Shown here: positions 1 through 13,065 of the stretch, one piece after another | Position numbering within the stretch: position 1 is the stretch's first letter | Layout: the number at the start of each line of letters is the position of its first letter | Source of the DNA: Casuarina equisetifolia | Taxonomy: Eukaryota; Streptophyta; Magnoliopsida; Fagales; Casuarinaceae | Direction of reading: 5' to 3' | Length of the DNA: 64,000 bases | Assembly: GCA_028551475.1 (NCBI GenBank) | Contig: CM052359.1 | Location: forward strand, 26,847,583-26,911,582 | Program-made: the position numbers and the translations under genes | Notes under the pieces: generated by a model | The model's database searches: none | The model's input: only the letters and a program-made list of their open reading frames with translations | What the model was told of the DNA's origin: nothing

Positions 1-957
1 CTGTTTTCATGCTATTGACAGAAGAAAGAAATATCTTCTAATGTTTTCGAATCTACCCCACATGCTGGCGAATATTAGTGAGCTTTGGTTCTTGCAAATC
101 AAGCAAGCTGTGTTCATCATTTCAGTCAAGTGTTAAAAAATAAGCTACAGCCTTATATAAATTATCTTGTAAACACAGCTCTAACTACCCTAAATGAATC
201 TCATAACGTGCTTGGCTGGTCTATATCTTTAAGCTCTTTGTAAAAACAGAGAGAAGATCTACGAAACAATATGTGACCAAAGTTTTTGAATTAAGATGTG
301 AGATCCCAAGCATAACAAGATAACTATTAATTTTCTCCTCTCTTTAGGAAATTGCTAATAATTGATTTCAGACAGTTCTGCAGTTAACCTTTATCATGAG
401 AAACTTTCTGGGTCATGCATAACAAGAATAGAGATGTTTCATCTCTTCTACATTCTCCTCTTTCACAAAGGGATTCCACTGGGCCATCTTCTCATTGTTT
501 GAGTTTTATTTTTATCCTATTACGATGATAATATGTTGGAAAGAAGGTTTGGAAGGCAACATAAAGTGATCTGGAATGTTGTACCCCTACTCCAATGTGG
601 TAAGGTCAGAAAGAAATAATGAAATAGGCAATCTTTTGCAGTCTTCGGCTTCAAGAAAGTAAATTGAAACCCGATTCCTGAAATTGCTTTTTGAAGAATG
701 GATGCCTTTGTTTTTCTCTTTCTAAATCCTTGGTATACCGTAAATTTTAAAAGCTTGCTCGCTTGAGGGACTTTTTGTACACCTGACTAAAAGTAGTAGA
801 GTTCTTTTCTCTTATAATTTACTAAATAATCAGAAATAAAGTTCCAAAATGTGACACCTGGATGGAAAAAGAATGTGCCAAAGCAAACCTTTAGGTTTTT
901 TCTGATTGCAAGTGAAGTCATTTGAGAAAGAAGAGTTGTTTTTTAGAAGATTCTAAC
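1..957 (-). other. Intron 12 of ZDS (incomplete)
   Basis: AT-rich sequence between the exon-12 donor (GT at 957-956 on the minus strand) and the window edge. I looked for the next conserved ZDS block (a few residues after VAKQ, LFPSSQG-like) and for the FLAGSYT region on the minus strand and found neither. The remaining exons therefore lie at lower coordinates outside the window. Confidence 0.7.
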
Positions 958-3900
958 CTGTTTCGCCACTCTTGATATGATTTCTTCATTTGGCAATGGC
1001 ATGTAAGGATCTCCCGGTGTCAGAACACACCTGCAGGACAGGAATCACTTCATTGACTTCATACGTAAGCATAAATGGAGAAATAAAGAGATGAGAAGAG
1101 AAAATTTCGGTTCAAATTGAAAGCATGTGGAAGGGCTTTGCAACTTAATATCAGTCTTGTAACGTTTCAAATTCTATCTGCAAGTTGATATTTAGTCAAT
1201 CACCAAAGGAATCAAATTTGACTAAACCCAGACGCGTATGAAAGATTTTGACATTAGAATAGAAACTAATGGAAAAAAGTAGGAGAAAAAGATCAGTGCA
1301 GCAGATGACAAGATGATTAGATCATCAAACAGCAGGCAAGCAATACAAAAAACATTTTTTTGTCCATGTTTGGTAGGTTACATGTCCTCCATCACCCGTT
1401 TCCATAAGCTTCCTTTCTTTTTAGCCCCACCCCTCGTTTCCCCCACTAAATGAATAACCCTTGCCTTTCTCTTATTCTTTTGTAGGTTGAGCCACAACTG
1501 CCTTTTGTAAATTTCATATTTGTATTTGAACCCACTTAACTTTTTAGAAACTTGCTTGCACTAAATTTATCTTTTTCCATATTTATTTCCAATTGATCCT
1601 TGAGGATACAAACTGAAACCTAAATGAAAAAGCTAAAAGATACATTCAAATAAGACTCATGATTTTACAACATTAAAGTGTGTGTTTAAAACATGGAACT
1701 AAAAGATTGACAAGTAAAGACTTTCAAAAGAAAAAAATATATATATTGCAAGACAATAAGCTGCCAAACCTAAATCAAAATCAATATGAAAAAGAACGCA
1801 ACTGTTTTTTAAGGGAACACATTTTTGAGGAAAGTCACTAATTTTCTATTATTTGTTGAAATTTCCAAAATAATAGTGAACATATTTCTCACTGTTTAGA
1901 TTGAATGAGAATTATTCTCACTAAAATAGGAAGTCATCCCAAAACTACACAAATTTACTGGACAATATCAGATGCTGTCATCACCATTTTTTTTTAAAAG
2001 CCACAATTAAAAGAAAAGTAAAATAATAATATAAGGGAACCTAATTAAAGAAGAGATATATATGTGTTTTTTTGTTTTTTTGTAGGGAAAGGGGAAGAAA
2101 GCAAAGGTGAAGTTGTTTGAAGACTACCGTGCGAAGGATACGGCCAAAGAGAGAGAAGGGAAATGAAGGAAAGTATAAGAGGTTGCAACGTGGCAAGGAG
2201 GATGATAAGCATTAGATGAAATAAGATGGTGCTACAGTTAAAAGGTGAGGAATGAGAGTTACTAAATGGGGAGCTAGGATGGTGTAGAAGAAGGGAAGGG
2301 GGGGTTGTGACGGACAAAAGGTTGAAGGTTTGATCGCCAGATTCCTCGATGGGACTGAGTGGTATTGGTGATTAAAGGATATAAAGATGGTAATAAACAA
2401 GGAGATAAACTAAAATATATATATGTGTCTGTGTGTGTGTTTATGTCTCTTAAAAAACAAACCATTTTCCCTTCTACGACAATAGTTTTGCTATTGACTG
2501 GAATCTTTTGCCCATACCAAACATTAAAAGCATTTTACACCAAACCAAACGGAACTAAGTTATGTTAGCTGCATGTTGATGTAAAAATCTAGCAAAGAAG
2601 TGAATCTACATGAAGGGAAGAAAGCTAGATATATATATTGCAATAGCAAGAAATGACTAGATCAACAGATTAACTTCAGTTTATAAACAATAGTTGTAGT
2701 GTGTAAGCAGAATTAGCTGATAATAATGGGGGTAGAAGCAAAGGTCTACGTTAGCGGGAAAAAAGAAATTTACAATATTGTAGTCCTAAGGAATGACAGA
2801 TGAATTAAAGCACAGAGCTACAACTAAAGAAAAGCCTTCCAGTAGTGTTCACGAATAGTTACTTTCCTATTGACAGCAAATATTAGTTGACAACCCAATG
2901 CACAACGATCACAAGAAGAAAATTTTCCTTACTGGAGCAATGAACCTTGTCCCTCAATGTAGTAATCTTCTGGAGATGTAAGTGCTAGGTCTGCAAAACA
3001 AGAGAAATCTGCATCTGGAGTATAAAGAAGGTTATCCAACCCTGCAGCTTGCCTCAATTGCCTATAAATCAAAAATTAATGGTTCAATTAGAAATAAAAG
3101 CAACAAAGCTTTAGCATCCTATTTCTCCATACCAAAACAGGACACAGACAAGAAGATTACCTTGACCGTTCTAGATCTTGCAACTCCGTCACCCAACCAC
3201 TGTATCTTAGCTGCACTGTGACAACAGGCACTCCAACTAGTTCATAAATCTTATTGAAAAACTCAAACTCCCTCCACTGGGTTGGGAGTAATCTTTTGAT
3301 TCCAGGGACATCACATGCTGCCATCAAAGTCACAATCCTAGGCATTAGAGAAAATTCAACTAAAATGAATTAAAAAATAGCCATTCACAAATACAGAGGC
3401 AGAACATATCACAAACCCGCAACATAAGCATCAGCTTTCACTATTTTCTTATTAGTGGCCTGAAATAAAAAGCAGATACTAGGCATTAACCCTTAAAGAA
3501 GAATCCAAAATACAAACCTAACAATTTAAAGTCCCAGAGTTCAACTGAATATGAAAGTGAATTAGCACGTGCATTGATAGACATATCTAAGAGATGAATG
3601 GCTAACTTCAAAAGACTTCTACCCTTGAGTGGCCAATCTTAACAATGTGTAAAATACAAGTAAGCTTCTAGAAATTTTTGGGGGCAACATGAAAAAATTA
3701 AATCACCTTTGACATAGCAAGTCCTGCAACGTACATTTCTCCATCCGCAGATTTATCATAGAGAATCTCTCTACACCCCCACCTTAGATGAAACCTGCTC
3801 TAGCATAGGAGGAAAGGAAGGAAGCAATATAGAAGCAACAAACTGCAAATATTGAATCAAGTAAAGTGGTAATATTCTACAAATAATACCTGCCACCTTT

Positions 3901-6900
3901 ATCGGTAATATATTTTCTGATTGGCCCACTCAAGTAAACATCTGGAGAACCTTTGAGCATTCGAAGTAGGGAAGCCTCCGTCTTAGTGGCAAACAATGAG
4001 AATATGGTGAGCATGCAACGAGCACTTATATTATCACAATCAATAAACCCAAGGGCATAGGCAACAGGATCCCACATTCTCTGAATACTTGCTCGAGTGC
4101 CACCTTTGGACAAGAACCAATCAGAGAAGCTGATCTGTAGAAAAAAAGAAACGAAATGTTCACAATAATAGAAGCATATTAAAAATAGAAATGAATACTA
4201 AAAAAAAAAAAAAAACTTGTAAATCAAAAAGATATATAGTCCCAGAAAATTGTTCAGATGAATAAAACTAATCCCAAAGGCCACATAACACCTAGCCCCT
4301 ACCCAAATGTGGAGATTCGACCACTTGTTGCCCCAGTCAAAAGGAAAATAAAAAGACAACCCAAACAGGAAAACACTATACAAAGGCGGAAATGAACCAA
4401 AATATTTATTTAAGTGTCCGTGGAAACTGGTAATTTCCTTCCCGGACACATTTTTTTTCAGATGTCTTCCTCAAAGTATTAGTCAAATCTTGAAGAATAA
4501 TGTAAAGGAATTACTGCTTGCCAGATGCGTTTTGTCAATAGCACATAATTTGTGGGCCCACAATGATCTTAGAAACCAAGAAAGAAAGGAGAAAAGAAGT
4601 TCCAACACTTCTGATGGATCACAAATAGCAAAGGCACCTTCAGTAACTATATATAAATAAAAAATAAAAAAAATATCAATCTTACACTGTCCAAATTCCG
4701 TATGTCCCTCATTGCAGCATCTGGATCAATAAGGGCCTTCACAACTGGACTTAGGGCAAGCGCCAAAGCGTTTCTTGCCTTGTCATAAGTCTGCAATTTG
4801 ACAATATCACCAGGACAATAGATCAGTAAGAGATCCAAAAGCAGCAAAAAGCTTCACCAACATTGTCAGCATTCCAAAGGCAAATAAGATCATAACATCT
4901 ATGCTGGGCCTTCTCTTTTTCTTTTCAATATCCCACAGAATGCCAAAATTAAGTATGACACGCTGACACCCAAACTAAGAACTGGAAAGTGTCTCTACAA
5001 ACATAATAGATAACCATGGCATGAAACATGGTGCCACATAAAGGCAGTGACAATTGCATCAAACCTACCTTAAGTTGATTTGTGGATAAAAATGCCCTAA
5101 TTCCATGTAATGGTGCACCAACTGGAAATCGAAAGTCCAGTTCTGCAGTTGAATCCAAGTTATTAGCATCTTGTTTTGAGGTAGAAATTATTCGCGATAG
5201 ACAATATACAAGACTAATCATGTGAAAGTAATCTGCAGATTGGTAAAATAAATACACTAGAAATGAAAATAATAAAGAAAAAATTTGATTCAAGAACAAG
5301 CATTAAAGCATACCACCAATTTGACCCCCTTTGTTTACAAAAGTGTGAGTATGATCCTTCACAAGTAGATTTTTATCTGCGCCCACCTAGGTCCAAGTAG
5401 AGATAAAATAAAATTTATCAGGGATCACGTGGACAGTGGTACAGATGCAATAAATGATGTAATGTTAACTATTATCTGTACACCAGGACACAAATCTACA
5501 CATTCACCATATTACAGATTGATAAATGAGATGCCCCAGATTAGTTCATGAATGATCATTTGACAATTAGCAAATTTGAAAGAATCATTTCTGTGTAAGC
5601 TCATTCTAACCAATGGAAGTGTTATACATTTACATTAAATGTCAGGAAATGGTAGATAGGCAAAGAGACAGTTTGAACGGGGTACAATGGATGACATCAA
5701 TATATCAGCATAAGTGTTAGATTCAGGAAGATCGCAACTAAATTAATCATCTGAATGAAAAAATTTCTGATTTTCTGAAATGCCAAATTAGATTTATCGG
5801 ATGAAGGTAGAATAGTATAATATCCTCACCATGTAATCAAGTTAGACATCATAGTCAATTGAATATATGTTAACATAACTGAGGCCAGAAGCTGCTTCCT
5901 CCTAGGAACTCAGCTCAATTTTGAGCTTCAACCATGGAGGACCACACAGAAGGTACCTTCTATGAGGAATTGTCACAAGAACTTTAAGATATGCTAACAA
6001 AAATGAGGCCCAAAGCTGCTTCATGCCAGGAACTCAGCTTATTTTTTAGCATCAACCATGAAGGACCACATAGAAGGAACTTTCTGCGAGTTATTGTCAA
6101 AAGAACCATAAGGTTGTTTATTTAGAAGTGTAGATATATTTGTACAAATTTTTTTGTTTACAAATCAGATATCACATTTCCTCTATGGTGTATTTGCATT
6201 TGTTTTCCTGCTACACAACAATGGTTTGTAAAGGGTGCAAAAGAGACTAAAATCATATCACTGCATGCAGTAAGGTTATGTTCACCTTTTTCATCAAGCG
6301 GAAAAGATTATTGTAGCAACCAAAGAAGACATGTAATCCCATTTCAACATGGTTGCCATGCTTGTCAACGAAAGAACCTACTTTTCCACCAATGAAAGAC
6401 CTTGACTCATATATATCCACCTGAAAAAGTGAAAGCAGAAATGTAACTGATTTTCTAATGGATTATCAGGTAGTTCCACTGAAATACTTAGCAGAATAAT
6501 CCAAGATAGAATATTTATAAACAAATCTTCATTTGAATTCATAATGGAAATGGAGATATGTTCAAAACTAAGGAAAAAAATGATATACATAAAGAAAATC
6601 GTAAAAATAATGGCGACAATAGAGTAAGATGAACCCAACCTCATGGCCTTGATCCAAAAGTTCAACTGCTGTTGACATGCCCGCTAGCCCAGCTCCAATA
6701 ATAGCAACTTTCAGCTTAGGTCCACGATAATGCTCAGGTTCTGGTGGAAACAACCCCTTTGGAGCTGGTAGGTAAATCCGTCATTCAAGTACATTAAAGT
6801 CCAAGGTTAGCTTCAAGAATTACTGTGTTTCCTACCAACTGCTATCAGAAGGCATTGATCTTTTAAGTCACTTTTGGTTAACAATGAACTTGAGTGCAGT

Positions 6901-7827
6901 ATTTATTATTATGTTATTGATAGGTTCATCGATACATTTGCCTAATTGAGTGGCTTTAAGAAAAAGGAGAAATTACATGCCACAACAATTTTTTCAGGTC
7001 TAGAACAACAAAATAATAGTATTCCACTTTCAGCCATTTATTTAGATTGTCCTAACAAGGAAACAAAAGGGGAAGAAAAATCGATATTTTCATGCTAACA
7101 AACTCATACATGTCCTAGGCTTCCATCCTAATGCCTCCACCATGAGTGGGACTCATCCAATACAATAAAGGCCCTTAACACAGAGGACAGTTCAAGTAAA
7201 CTTTGAAAGGCACAAGGGAGAGAAAGAACAAATTGGTAGTGCAGAAGAGAAAGAGAAAGTAGTCAATCGAGGTAACTTAATAAATACAATATAATCTTGA
7301 CTTATCAGGTTCTTTCATCGTTGAAACCAGCACGAGAATATCAAAGCCTACTTAGGAAAGATATTTTAACATAAACAAGCACCCAAGTGTTAGAAAACTA
7401 CTCCAAAAACCCAACGGGGGGTGGCACCAAAAAGGGAAGGAAAAATAAAAAAATATCTAACATTCTCAGACTATAAAATTCACAGATAATTCGCCATCAA
7501 CCCCCTCAAGTTCATTGAAAAGTCACTCAACCCATTGATCGGAACCAAAAATTAGCCTCCAAACCACGAAGTACTGAATACCCAGAAAGCCAACGACAGT
7601 AACCGAAAATTTACAGATAGAATATCGTAATTCTGACAAAGAAATAAGCAATTACCGTTAACACTCATGTCAGAAACTTTGCTTTCCAAAGAGTCCAAAG
7701 AGAAGCGAACGCCGAACCTATGGCTCTTCACCTGAGTCAACGGACGTCTCCCCCGGTATAAGAACGGGGCAGTATCACTCCGCGTCCTGTTGACAGAAGT
7801 CCCGGGGAGCAAACTACAACAAGCCAT
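958..7827 (-). CDS. ZDS: Zeta-carotene desaturase, chloroplast (3' end off the window)
   Basis: Plastid FAD-dependent enzyme that desaturates 9,9'-di-cis-zeta-carotene via neurosporene to a lycopene isomer in carotenoid synthesis. Twelve exons join in frame (473 codons): 7827-7656, 6764-6640, 6420-6286, 5386-5314, 5142-5069, 4790-4686, 4134-3890, 3794-3707, 3459-3417, 3317-3161, 3061-2933, 1030-958. All introns are GT-AG. Exon 1 (57 aa, Ser/Arg-rich, almost no acid residues before residue 45) looks like a transit peptide. The dinucleotide-binding motif GAGLAG is at residues 81-86, followed by family blocks such as [30 protein letters not shown] and [13 protein letters not shown]. The last exon seen ends in ISRVAKQ with a GT donor; the usual ~100 C-terminal residues, including the FLAGSYT region, are not in positions 1-957, so that intron runs past the edge. 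I chose Met at 7827 for its transit-like start; an in-frame Met at 7884 would add 19 residues. Assignment is very secure. Confidence 0.96.
5866..6113. repeat. Imperfect tandem duplication, ~124 bp x 2, in ZDS intron 3
   Basis: Two adjacent copies, about 5866-5989 and 5990-6113. Both carry the landmarks GAGGCC (5881 and 6005), AAGCTGCTTC, GGAACTCAGCT and AACCATG-AGGACCACA-AGAAGG. The copies have diverged moderately. The array lies inside the intron between ZDS exons 3 and 4 and contains no coding sequence I can recognise. Confidence 0.85.
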
Positions 7828-9437
7828 AGCTGGAAACCCAAAACTCGAAATTCCAAGCAAAACAAACTGATAGCTCCCTTTCACTCTCTATGTGCGTTCT
7901 AACCACTAAACAGTCATCGGGACTATCTATGCGTGAACCAGTCTGCACCAGAAAACATAGTTTAGACTCAACATCTGTATAGAAGCAGGGAGAGGTATCT
8001 GAAGCAGAAGATTCGCCAGGCAGGGGTCTTGGAAGTTAATGCGCTTGAACAGGGTGTGTTCACGTACGTTATTGCCGGTTCTGCTGACGATAATGCGCCA
8101 CCCAAGCTTGAGAGTGGGTGGAGCAGTATTCCCTTTCCTTTTTTTTGGCCATTTTCTTCCGTTTAAGCTCTTTTAATATTCGACCTGATTTATTACGGGG
8201 CAAGACGATGCTTAACTATTTATTACCTTGATAATGATTGTAGTTTCTTTTTCGAAGTGTATCTAACTCTTTAGTTTATTTATAAATAAGGGTCTTAATA
8301 TGTGAAATCGCAGGTTTTTGTAAGCAATTTTGATCTAAGATACTTGAGGTCACTTCAGGCAAATGTGTAAACAATATTATGATAGACAGGAAAAAATTTT
8401 ACAAGTTTACTTCATGAGCATGTAGGCTGTATTTTTGCTGTTGTTGAGTAATTGAAGCCAAATGCTGAAATCAATAGAGTTTGGCAAGGGGCAAGTAGCT
8501 TTTTCATATGGACTTGACCAATATGCCTTTGTGAGTATTAATGAGGTAAATTTGCATTATCATGGGCCTTGGGTACATTTAAAGTAATAACTAAGTGGGA
8601 AGAGTAATTAAGTCTCTTTATATGATTAAATCATTTTGTTGTCTTTTTAATGTAAAAAATAAAGTATGTTGTATTTTTTTTACCTAAATTTATGTGGTTC
8701 TCAACATAAGTGAGGCCCATTACCTACTCCATACCAAAAGATCAAGTGCTATTAGATTGAATCCATTGGATTGCGTTATGTTTTTACTATAATACCACAT
8801 GTCATGGTCACAAATCTTATCCCAAAAAATCAATACAATGAGACGAATAATCAAATTGTCTTATATGATCAAATCATTCTATTTGCTTTTCTTATGTGAA
8901 ATAATAAAATCCATTAGATTTATAATTACATTTAGAGTGCTTGAATTAGGTGAACTAGCAGGATAGACATAATGAGACTTCTTTGTGGGTTTTGGATGAA
9001 GAATGATGGAAGTGTGATTTGTAGCCAAAAGCCTTTTTTTTTTGTTGAAAAACATGATGTTATTTACAAATTTTATCAATAATAACAAGACCTAACATAA
9101 TAATCATACCTTTCAAAGGAAAGGATGTAAGCTTAATTCTCAAAAAAAAGCAAAACATCACACATATCAAATTATCACGTGAAAACTTAAAAATAAAAGT
9201 ATAAAATACATTAAACAGCATATTGGCTTGACTTTATAATGGTGTATAATTACTTAAACCTAATTGATCATTTTTAAACCTAATTAGATAGGCTATTTAA
9301 ACAAGAAATCACAACTCATAAAAACTATTGTTACAAGATAAATACTTGCTAGCCCTTAGTGATGGCATTGTTTGCACACGATAGATAGTTAATTCATTTA
9401 CTTTCCAGGAAGACAACTCTTTATTACGGGGAAGACT
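7828..9437. other. ZDS upstream region and AT-rich spacer
   Basis: The first few hundred bases should hold the ZDS 5' leader and promoter on the minus strand; I could not place a convincing TATA box. The remainder (about 8130-9420) is AT-rich with no protein I recognise. The segment around 9040-9260 loosely resembles 29050-29430 (reported as a finding). The last ~20 bases, directly before the retrotransposon, look like a polypurine tract. Confidence 0.6.
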
Positions 9438-9949
9438 TGATGGGCGCTAATTGGCGTCCAGGAAGGCAGAAGGGCCTTATAGGAATTGAAATGATGGGTT
9501 GTCTAGACCATCATTGTAATTATCCTACTACTAGTAAGAAGGATGGGAAGAATGGCTTTTGTCAGAATAGTTCCGTGAAGCAATCTCAGCAATTAAGAAG
9601 CATGTCCTAGTGCCTTAGGGTCATAGTTACATGCAAGTTCTTACTAGCATTAATGACTGTAAGGACAAACATACCGCTAGTGTTTTATATGTATAACTGG
9701 GGTAATGGTAAGGTGTCTCGTCCCTAGTAGTAGTACCAAAGGTGGCTTATAAATGGAAAGCGGGGCAACCTAAGAGAGACATGCAAGTTAGTTGTTGTAA
9801 GAGGTTGTTTTCCCCTCTAAGGAAAATGTTCAATCCACTTCCCTTTTTGTTGTCCAACATAGGTAAGAAACATCATTTCCAACCGTGGTTGGAAAATATT
9901 CGAACACTAACCAATCCGGTGAATCGATCCTCGAGGTAAGGTCCTAACA
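9438..9949 (+). repeat. 5' LTR of the gypsy element
   Basis: Begins TGATGGGCGCTAA and ends CCTAACA, giving TG...CA borders. A TATA-like TATAAA at 9748-9753 is conserved in the other LTR (about 13772) and is the probable promoter core. It is followed three bases later by the primer-binding site. The sequence just before it resembles the internal polypurine tract, which is unexpected for a 5' LTR (see findings). Confidence 0.92.
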
Positions 9950-9952
9950 AAG

Positions 9953-9965
9953 TGGTATCGGAGCC
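9953..9965 (+). other. Primer-binding site (initiator tRNA-Met type)
   Basis: TGGTATCGGAGCC lies three bases after the 5' LTR. It differs at one base from the usual plant initiator-tRNA-Met primer-binding site TGGTATCAGAGCC. It fixes the plus-strand orientation of the element. Confidence 0.9.
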
Positions 9966-9975
9966 AGCATCAGAG

Positions 9976-12778
9976 ATGGCTGACCATAACTGGGCAAAAA
10001 TGGCATTAGACTTGAAAGCTGATTTGGCCAAACAAGTGGCCGAGCTAATTGGGCCGCTTTAAAAGCAAATGCAAGACAACCATGTGCATATGGAAAGTCT
10101 TGTCACTAAAACCAAAACTAAGAAAGGTGAAGGGTCTAACTCCCATAACAAGAATGTGAAAGAAGAAATATCAACCGATGGAGCCCATAGCAATTGGCAA
10201 AAATTCAAGATGGAGTTCCTAAATTATACGGGAGGGGAAGATCCAACTAGCTGGGTGGACAGAGCAAACCAATACTTTGACTTTTATTAAATCGCGCAAA
10301 TTGCGAAGGAGGAGAAAGTTCGGATCGTTGCATGGAATTTGGAAGGAAATGCTCACATGTGGTGCAAGGTCCTGCAAGACAATAGCCCAATCGGAGATCT
10401 CACATGGGAACAACTCAAAGATGTTTTGCATAAGAGGTATGGACTTTCTCGATGTCGGCACTTCTATGGTGACTTAACCAAATTAAAACAAATAAGATCC
10501 GTGGAAGAGTTCCAAGCCAAGTTCATGAAACTCCTCATCAAGGCAGGACCTTTAACCGCAGACCAGACGGTAGGGTGCTTTGTCACCGGCCTTAAGGACC
10601 CCATTCTAATAGAGGTGTTGGCCCACGAACCTTGTGACTTGGTGGCTACAGTAGGGCTAGCCAGATTATTTGAATCCAAGTCCCTAGACAGAAAGGTTAG
10701 TGTTGGTTTTTATGGCTTAACAAGAAAGGGGGGTTGAATTGTTATATTGGCAATTTATAAAATAAACTTGAAACAATTTGTTATATTAATAAAAACATAC
10801 AAATAATTACAGTATGACACAATCATAATTCAAAACCTATGATGCTCTTCTTCCAAGTTAACAAAAATAGTATCACAACTTAACACTTCAAATATTCCTA
10901 TAAATTCAAAGACTAGTAATAAGGCAGCAAATGTTATAAGAAGATTGAGGTAATAATAAGCAAAGATATTCACACCAAATTTACCATGGTGGTTTGGCAT
11001 TCACACCTTGAGTCCTACATCCACCCTCTTCTCCTTTAATCAAACCGATTGAAGTCTCCTTTACTCAACCAAGTTAGGAGAAAACGTTCTTCCTAACTTA
11101 AACAATTCCTCTTCAAGGAATCTCTTGTACAAGATTATACAATATGATCAAAAGATCATCAATTAATTACAAATCCCAAATAATATGACAAATAATGGGA
11201 TTTTGTAATCAATAGGAACTAATATGATGTAGATATAAAAGTTCTCAACTCCTATCACAAAAACCCTAAATTGAAATAAATTAGGGTTTCGGGTTTCTTT
11301 CAATGCTTATGTGTAATAATTATATTTTAATGAAATCAACACATAAACAGAGTTATACAAGGTTGAATTGATGATATAAACAAACAGATAAGTATTTAAT
11401 CACAGTATCATCACAGCCTTGAATATCACCAATTGTCACGAAGATTGCAAGATCAAGGAATGAGCTTAATAATATAATCTTTTCTCAATAAAAGCTTCAA
11501 AATCTTGTCAATTTTCCTCCCCATTCTTCATAGAACAACTTTTCTTAAATAGAAAAATTAGGGCTAGGGTTTCGAGCACATCAAACCTCAATCATGAGCT
11601 ATCTTCCCATTGGAATAGTAGATTAACCTTTAAATCTTCCTTCTCCAGCTCAAATCAGACCGTTCTGACACCTGTCTTATCAGAAATCCTCCCGTTAAGG
11701 ATTCAGTCACTAACGGCGTTGTTCCCCTCTTTCTCTCACTCTCTCATATTGGCAACTCTTCAACAATATTTTGCTTAAAACATCAAGTAGATAAGTGAGG
11801 GTAATATGTTAATGAAACAGTGAGTTTCATTACAAGCATCAGCATGAAATGGTGAGTTTCACCACCAGCATCCGCACCCGCTTAAGCGAGAGCGAGCCTG
11901 ATAACACAAGCTAATATGGACTAAGAGCAAGCCTGATAACGCGATTTGATATGGACTGAGAGCAAGCCTAATAACGTGATATGTCATGGACCGAAAGCTT
12001 AAAAGGCCCAAGTATAACAGAACTGAGAACTTAATATCCAACTCGAGAACATTAACCAGGCCAGGAACACAATATACAACCCTAGAACATTATATCAATC
12101 TGAGAATGATATAATAAATGTCTTTGATAAAAAGATTTATTCCAACAAGCAAGGCCATATATTTCAACCTTCATCAAAACATAAGCAAGCATCATTTTTT
12201 CTTAACCACAATGTATGTCATATTTAATTTCAATTTAATAAACATTGTACTCAAGACATTTTAACTAATGCAACTTAAATAAATACTTTCTTAATGTCAC
12301 TATATAGTAACATTATATTAAGAATGTAGAAACCCGGTTACTTTATAATATCATTAATTGATATTATAATTTGTACACCTTTTACTTTCTATAATTTTCT
12401 TTTGCACTTATGAAAAATATATTTTATCAAATATTTGCATAAATATATTTTGTCACACACAAAACCCTTATTTTCCAATAGTTGGAAGTAGCGAGGCTCA
12501 ACGACAATGGCAAAAGCTGAAAATCGAAAAAAGAGCAATATTGATAAAAAAAAAAAAGCTAACGGCCAAAGAGTTGGCGGAACGTAGGGCCAAGGGCCTA
12601 TGTTTCAACTATGATAAGCTCTTTAAGCCGAGACACCATTGTAAGCAGCTATTCTTGCTCATAGGACTGTAGGAAGAGGAAGAAGTTGAAGATTCCTCCC
12701 AAGAAGTTGACGCAAATGACCCAGACCAATCCATTCTAGAAATTTTGCATTATGTGATCTACAGTACCAAGGCTTAAC
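9976..12778 (+). pseudogene. Broken gag of the gypsy element, split by a nested LTR
   Basis: Translation starts at Met 9976 (MADHNWAKMALDLKAD), with a stop at 10059. The retrotransposon-gag core follows from about 10195 (FKMEFLNYTGGEDPTSWVD, then WNLEGNAHMW, then LTWEQLKDVLHKRYG and SVEEFQAKFMKL), with another stop near 10288. Gag breaks at 10700 and resumes at 12481. A nucleocapsid relic at about 12560-12650 reads ERRAKGLCFNYDKLFKPRHHCK; it matches the usual CFNC...GHxCK zinc knuckle but has Tyr for the second Cys and Arg for Gly, so the knuckle is lost. An acidic linker then leads to the protease. Nonfunctional as it stands. Confidence 0.85.
10696..12485. mobile_element. Probable solo LTR of another (Copia/SIRE-like) element nested in gag
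   Basis: A foreign 1,780-bp block, 10701-12480, interrupts the gag reading frame. It starts TGTTGG and ends CCAATA, near-complementary ends as in LTRs (TGTTGG...CCAACA). It is flanked by GTTAG (10696-10700) and GTTGG (12481-12485), which match at 4 of 5 bases and fit a 5-bp target duplication. Near the start it carries AAGAAAGGGGGGTTGAATTG, a string typical of long SIRE/Maximus-type Copia LTRs. It holds no long ORF. Inside are three ~35-bp tandem units (GAGC-AGCCT-ATAAC at 11890, 11925, 11960). The insertion is clear; the family name is inference. Confidence 0.72.
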
Positions 12779-12783
12779 ACACA

Positions 12784-13065
12784 ATGAAGATAACAGGCAG
12801 ACTAATTGATTATGATTTAGAAGTCACAGTTTTAATCGATTCAGGAAGCTCTCATAACTTCCTTAGCAAAGAAATTGCTCGTAAGAAAGGATTGGCACCG
12901 GACATCAAGGGAAGTTTCAAGGTCATGGTGGCTAATGGCGAAACCATCATAAGCAAAGGTTACTGCACTGGCGTCAACATCACCTTACAAGGCATCCCTC
13001 AAAAGATAGATTTCTTTCTGTTATCTATACAAGGAGCCGATGCGGTTTTGGGCACTAATTAGTTA
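12784..13065 (+). pseudogene. Retroviral-type aspartic protease domain of the gypsy element
   Basis: A 92-codon open frame from Met 12784 (just after a stop) to a TAG. It contains VTVLIDSGSSHNFLSKEIARKKG; the DSG is the active-site Asp motif of retropepsins. It ends with SIQGADAVLGTN, matching the usual ...DAVLGMDWL block just before the frame stops. After it the frame continues with stops (LKELGPIQWDFKKLHMVF) and then reaches non-coding sequence without any reverse transcriptase. Confidence 0.88.
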
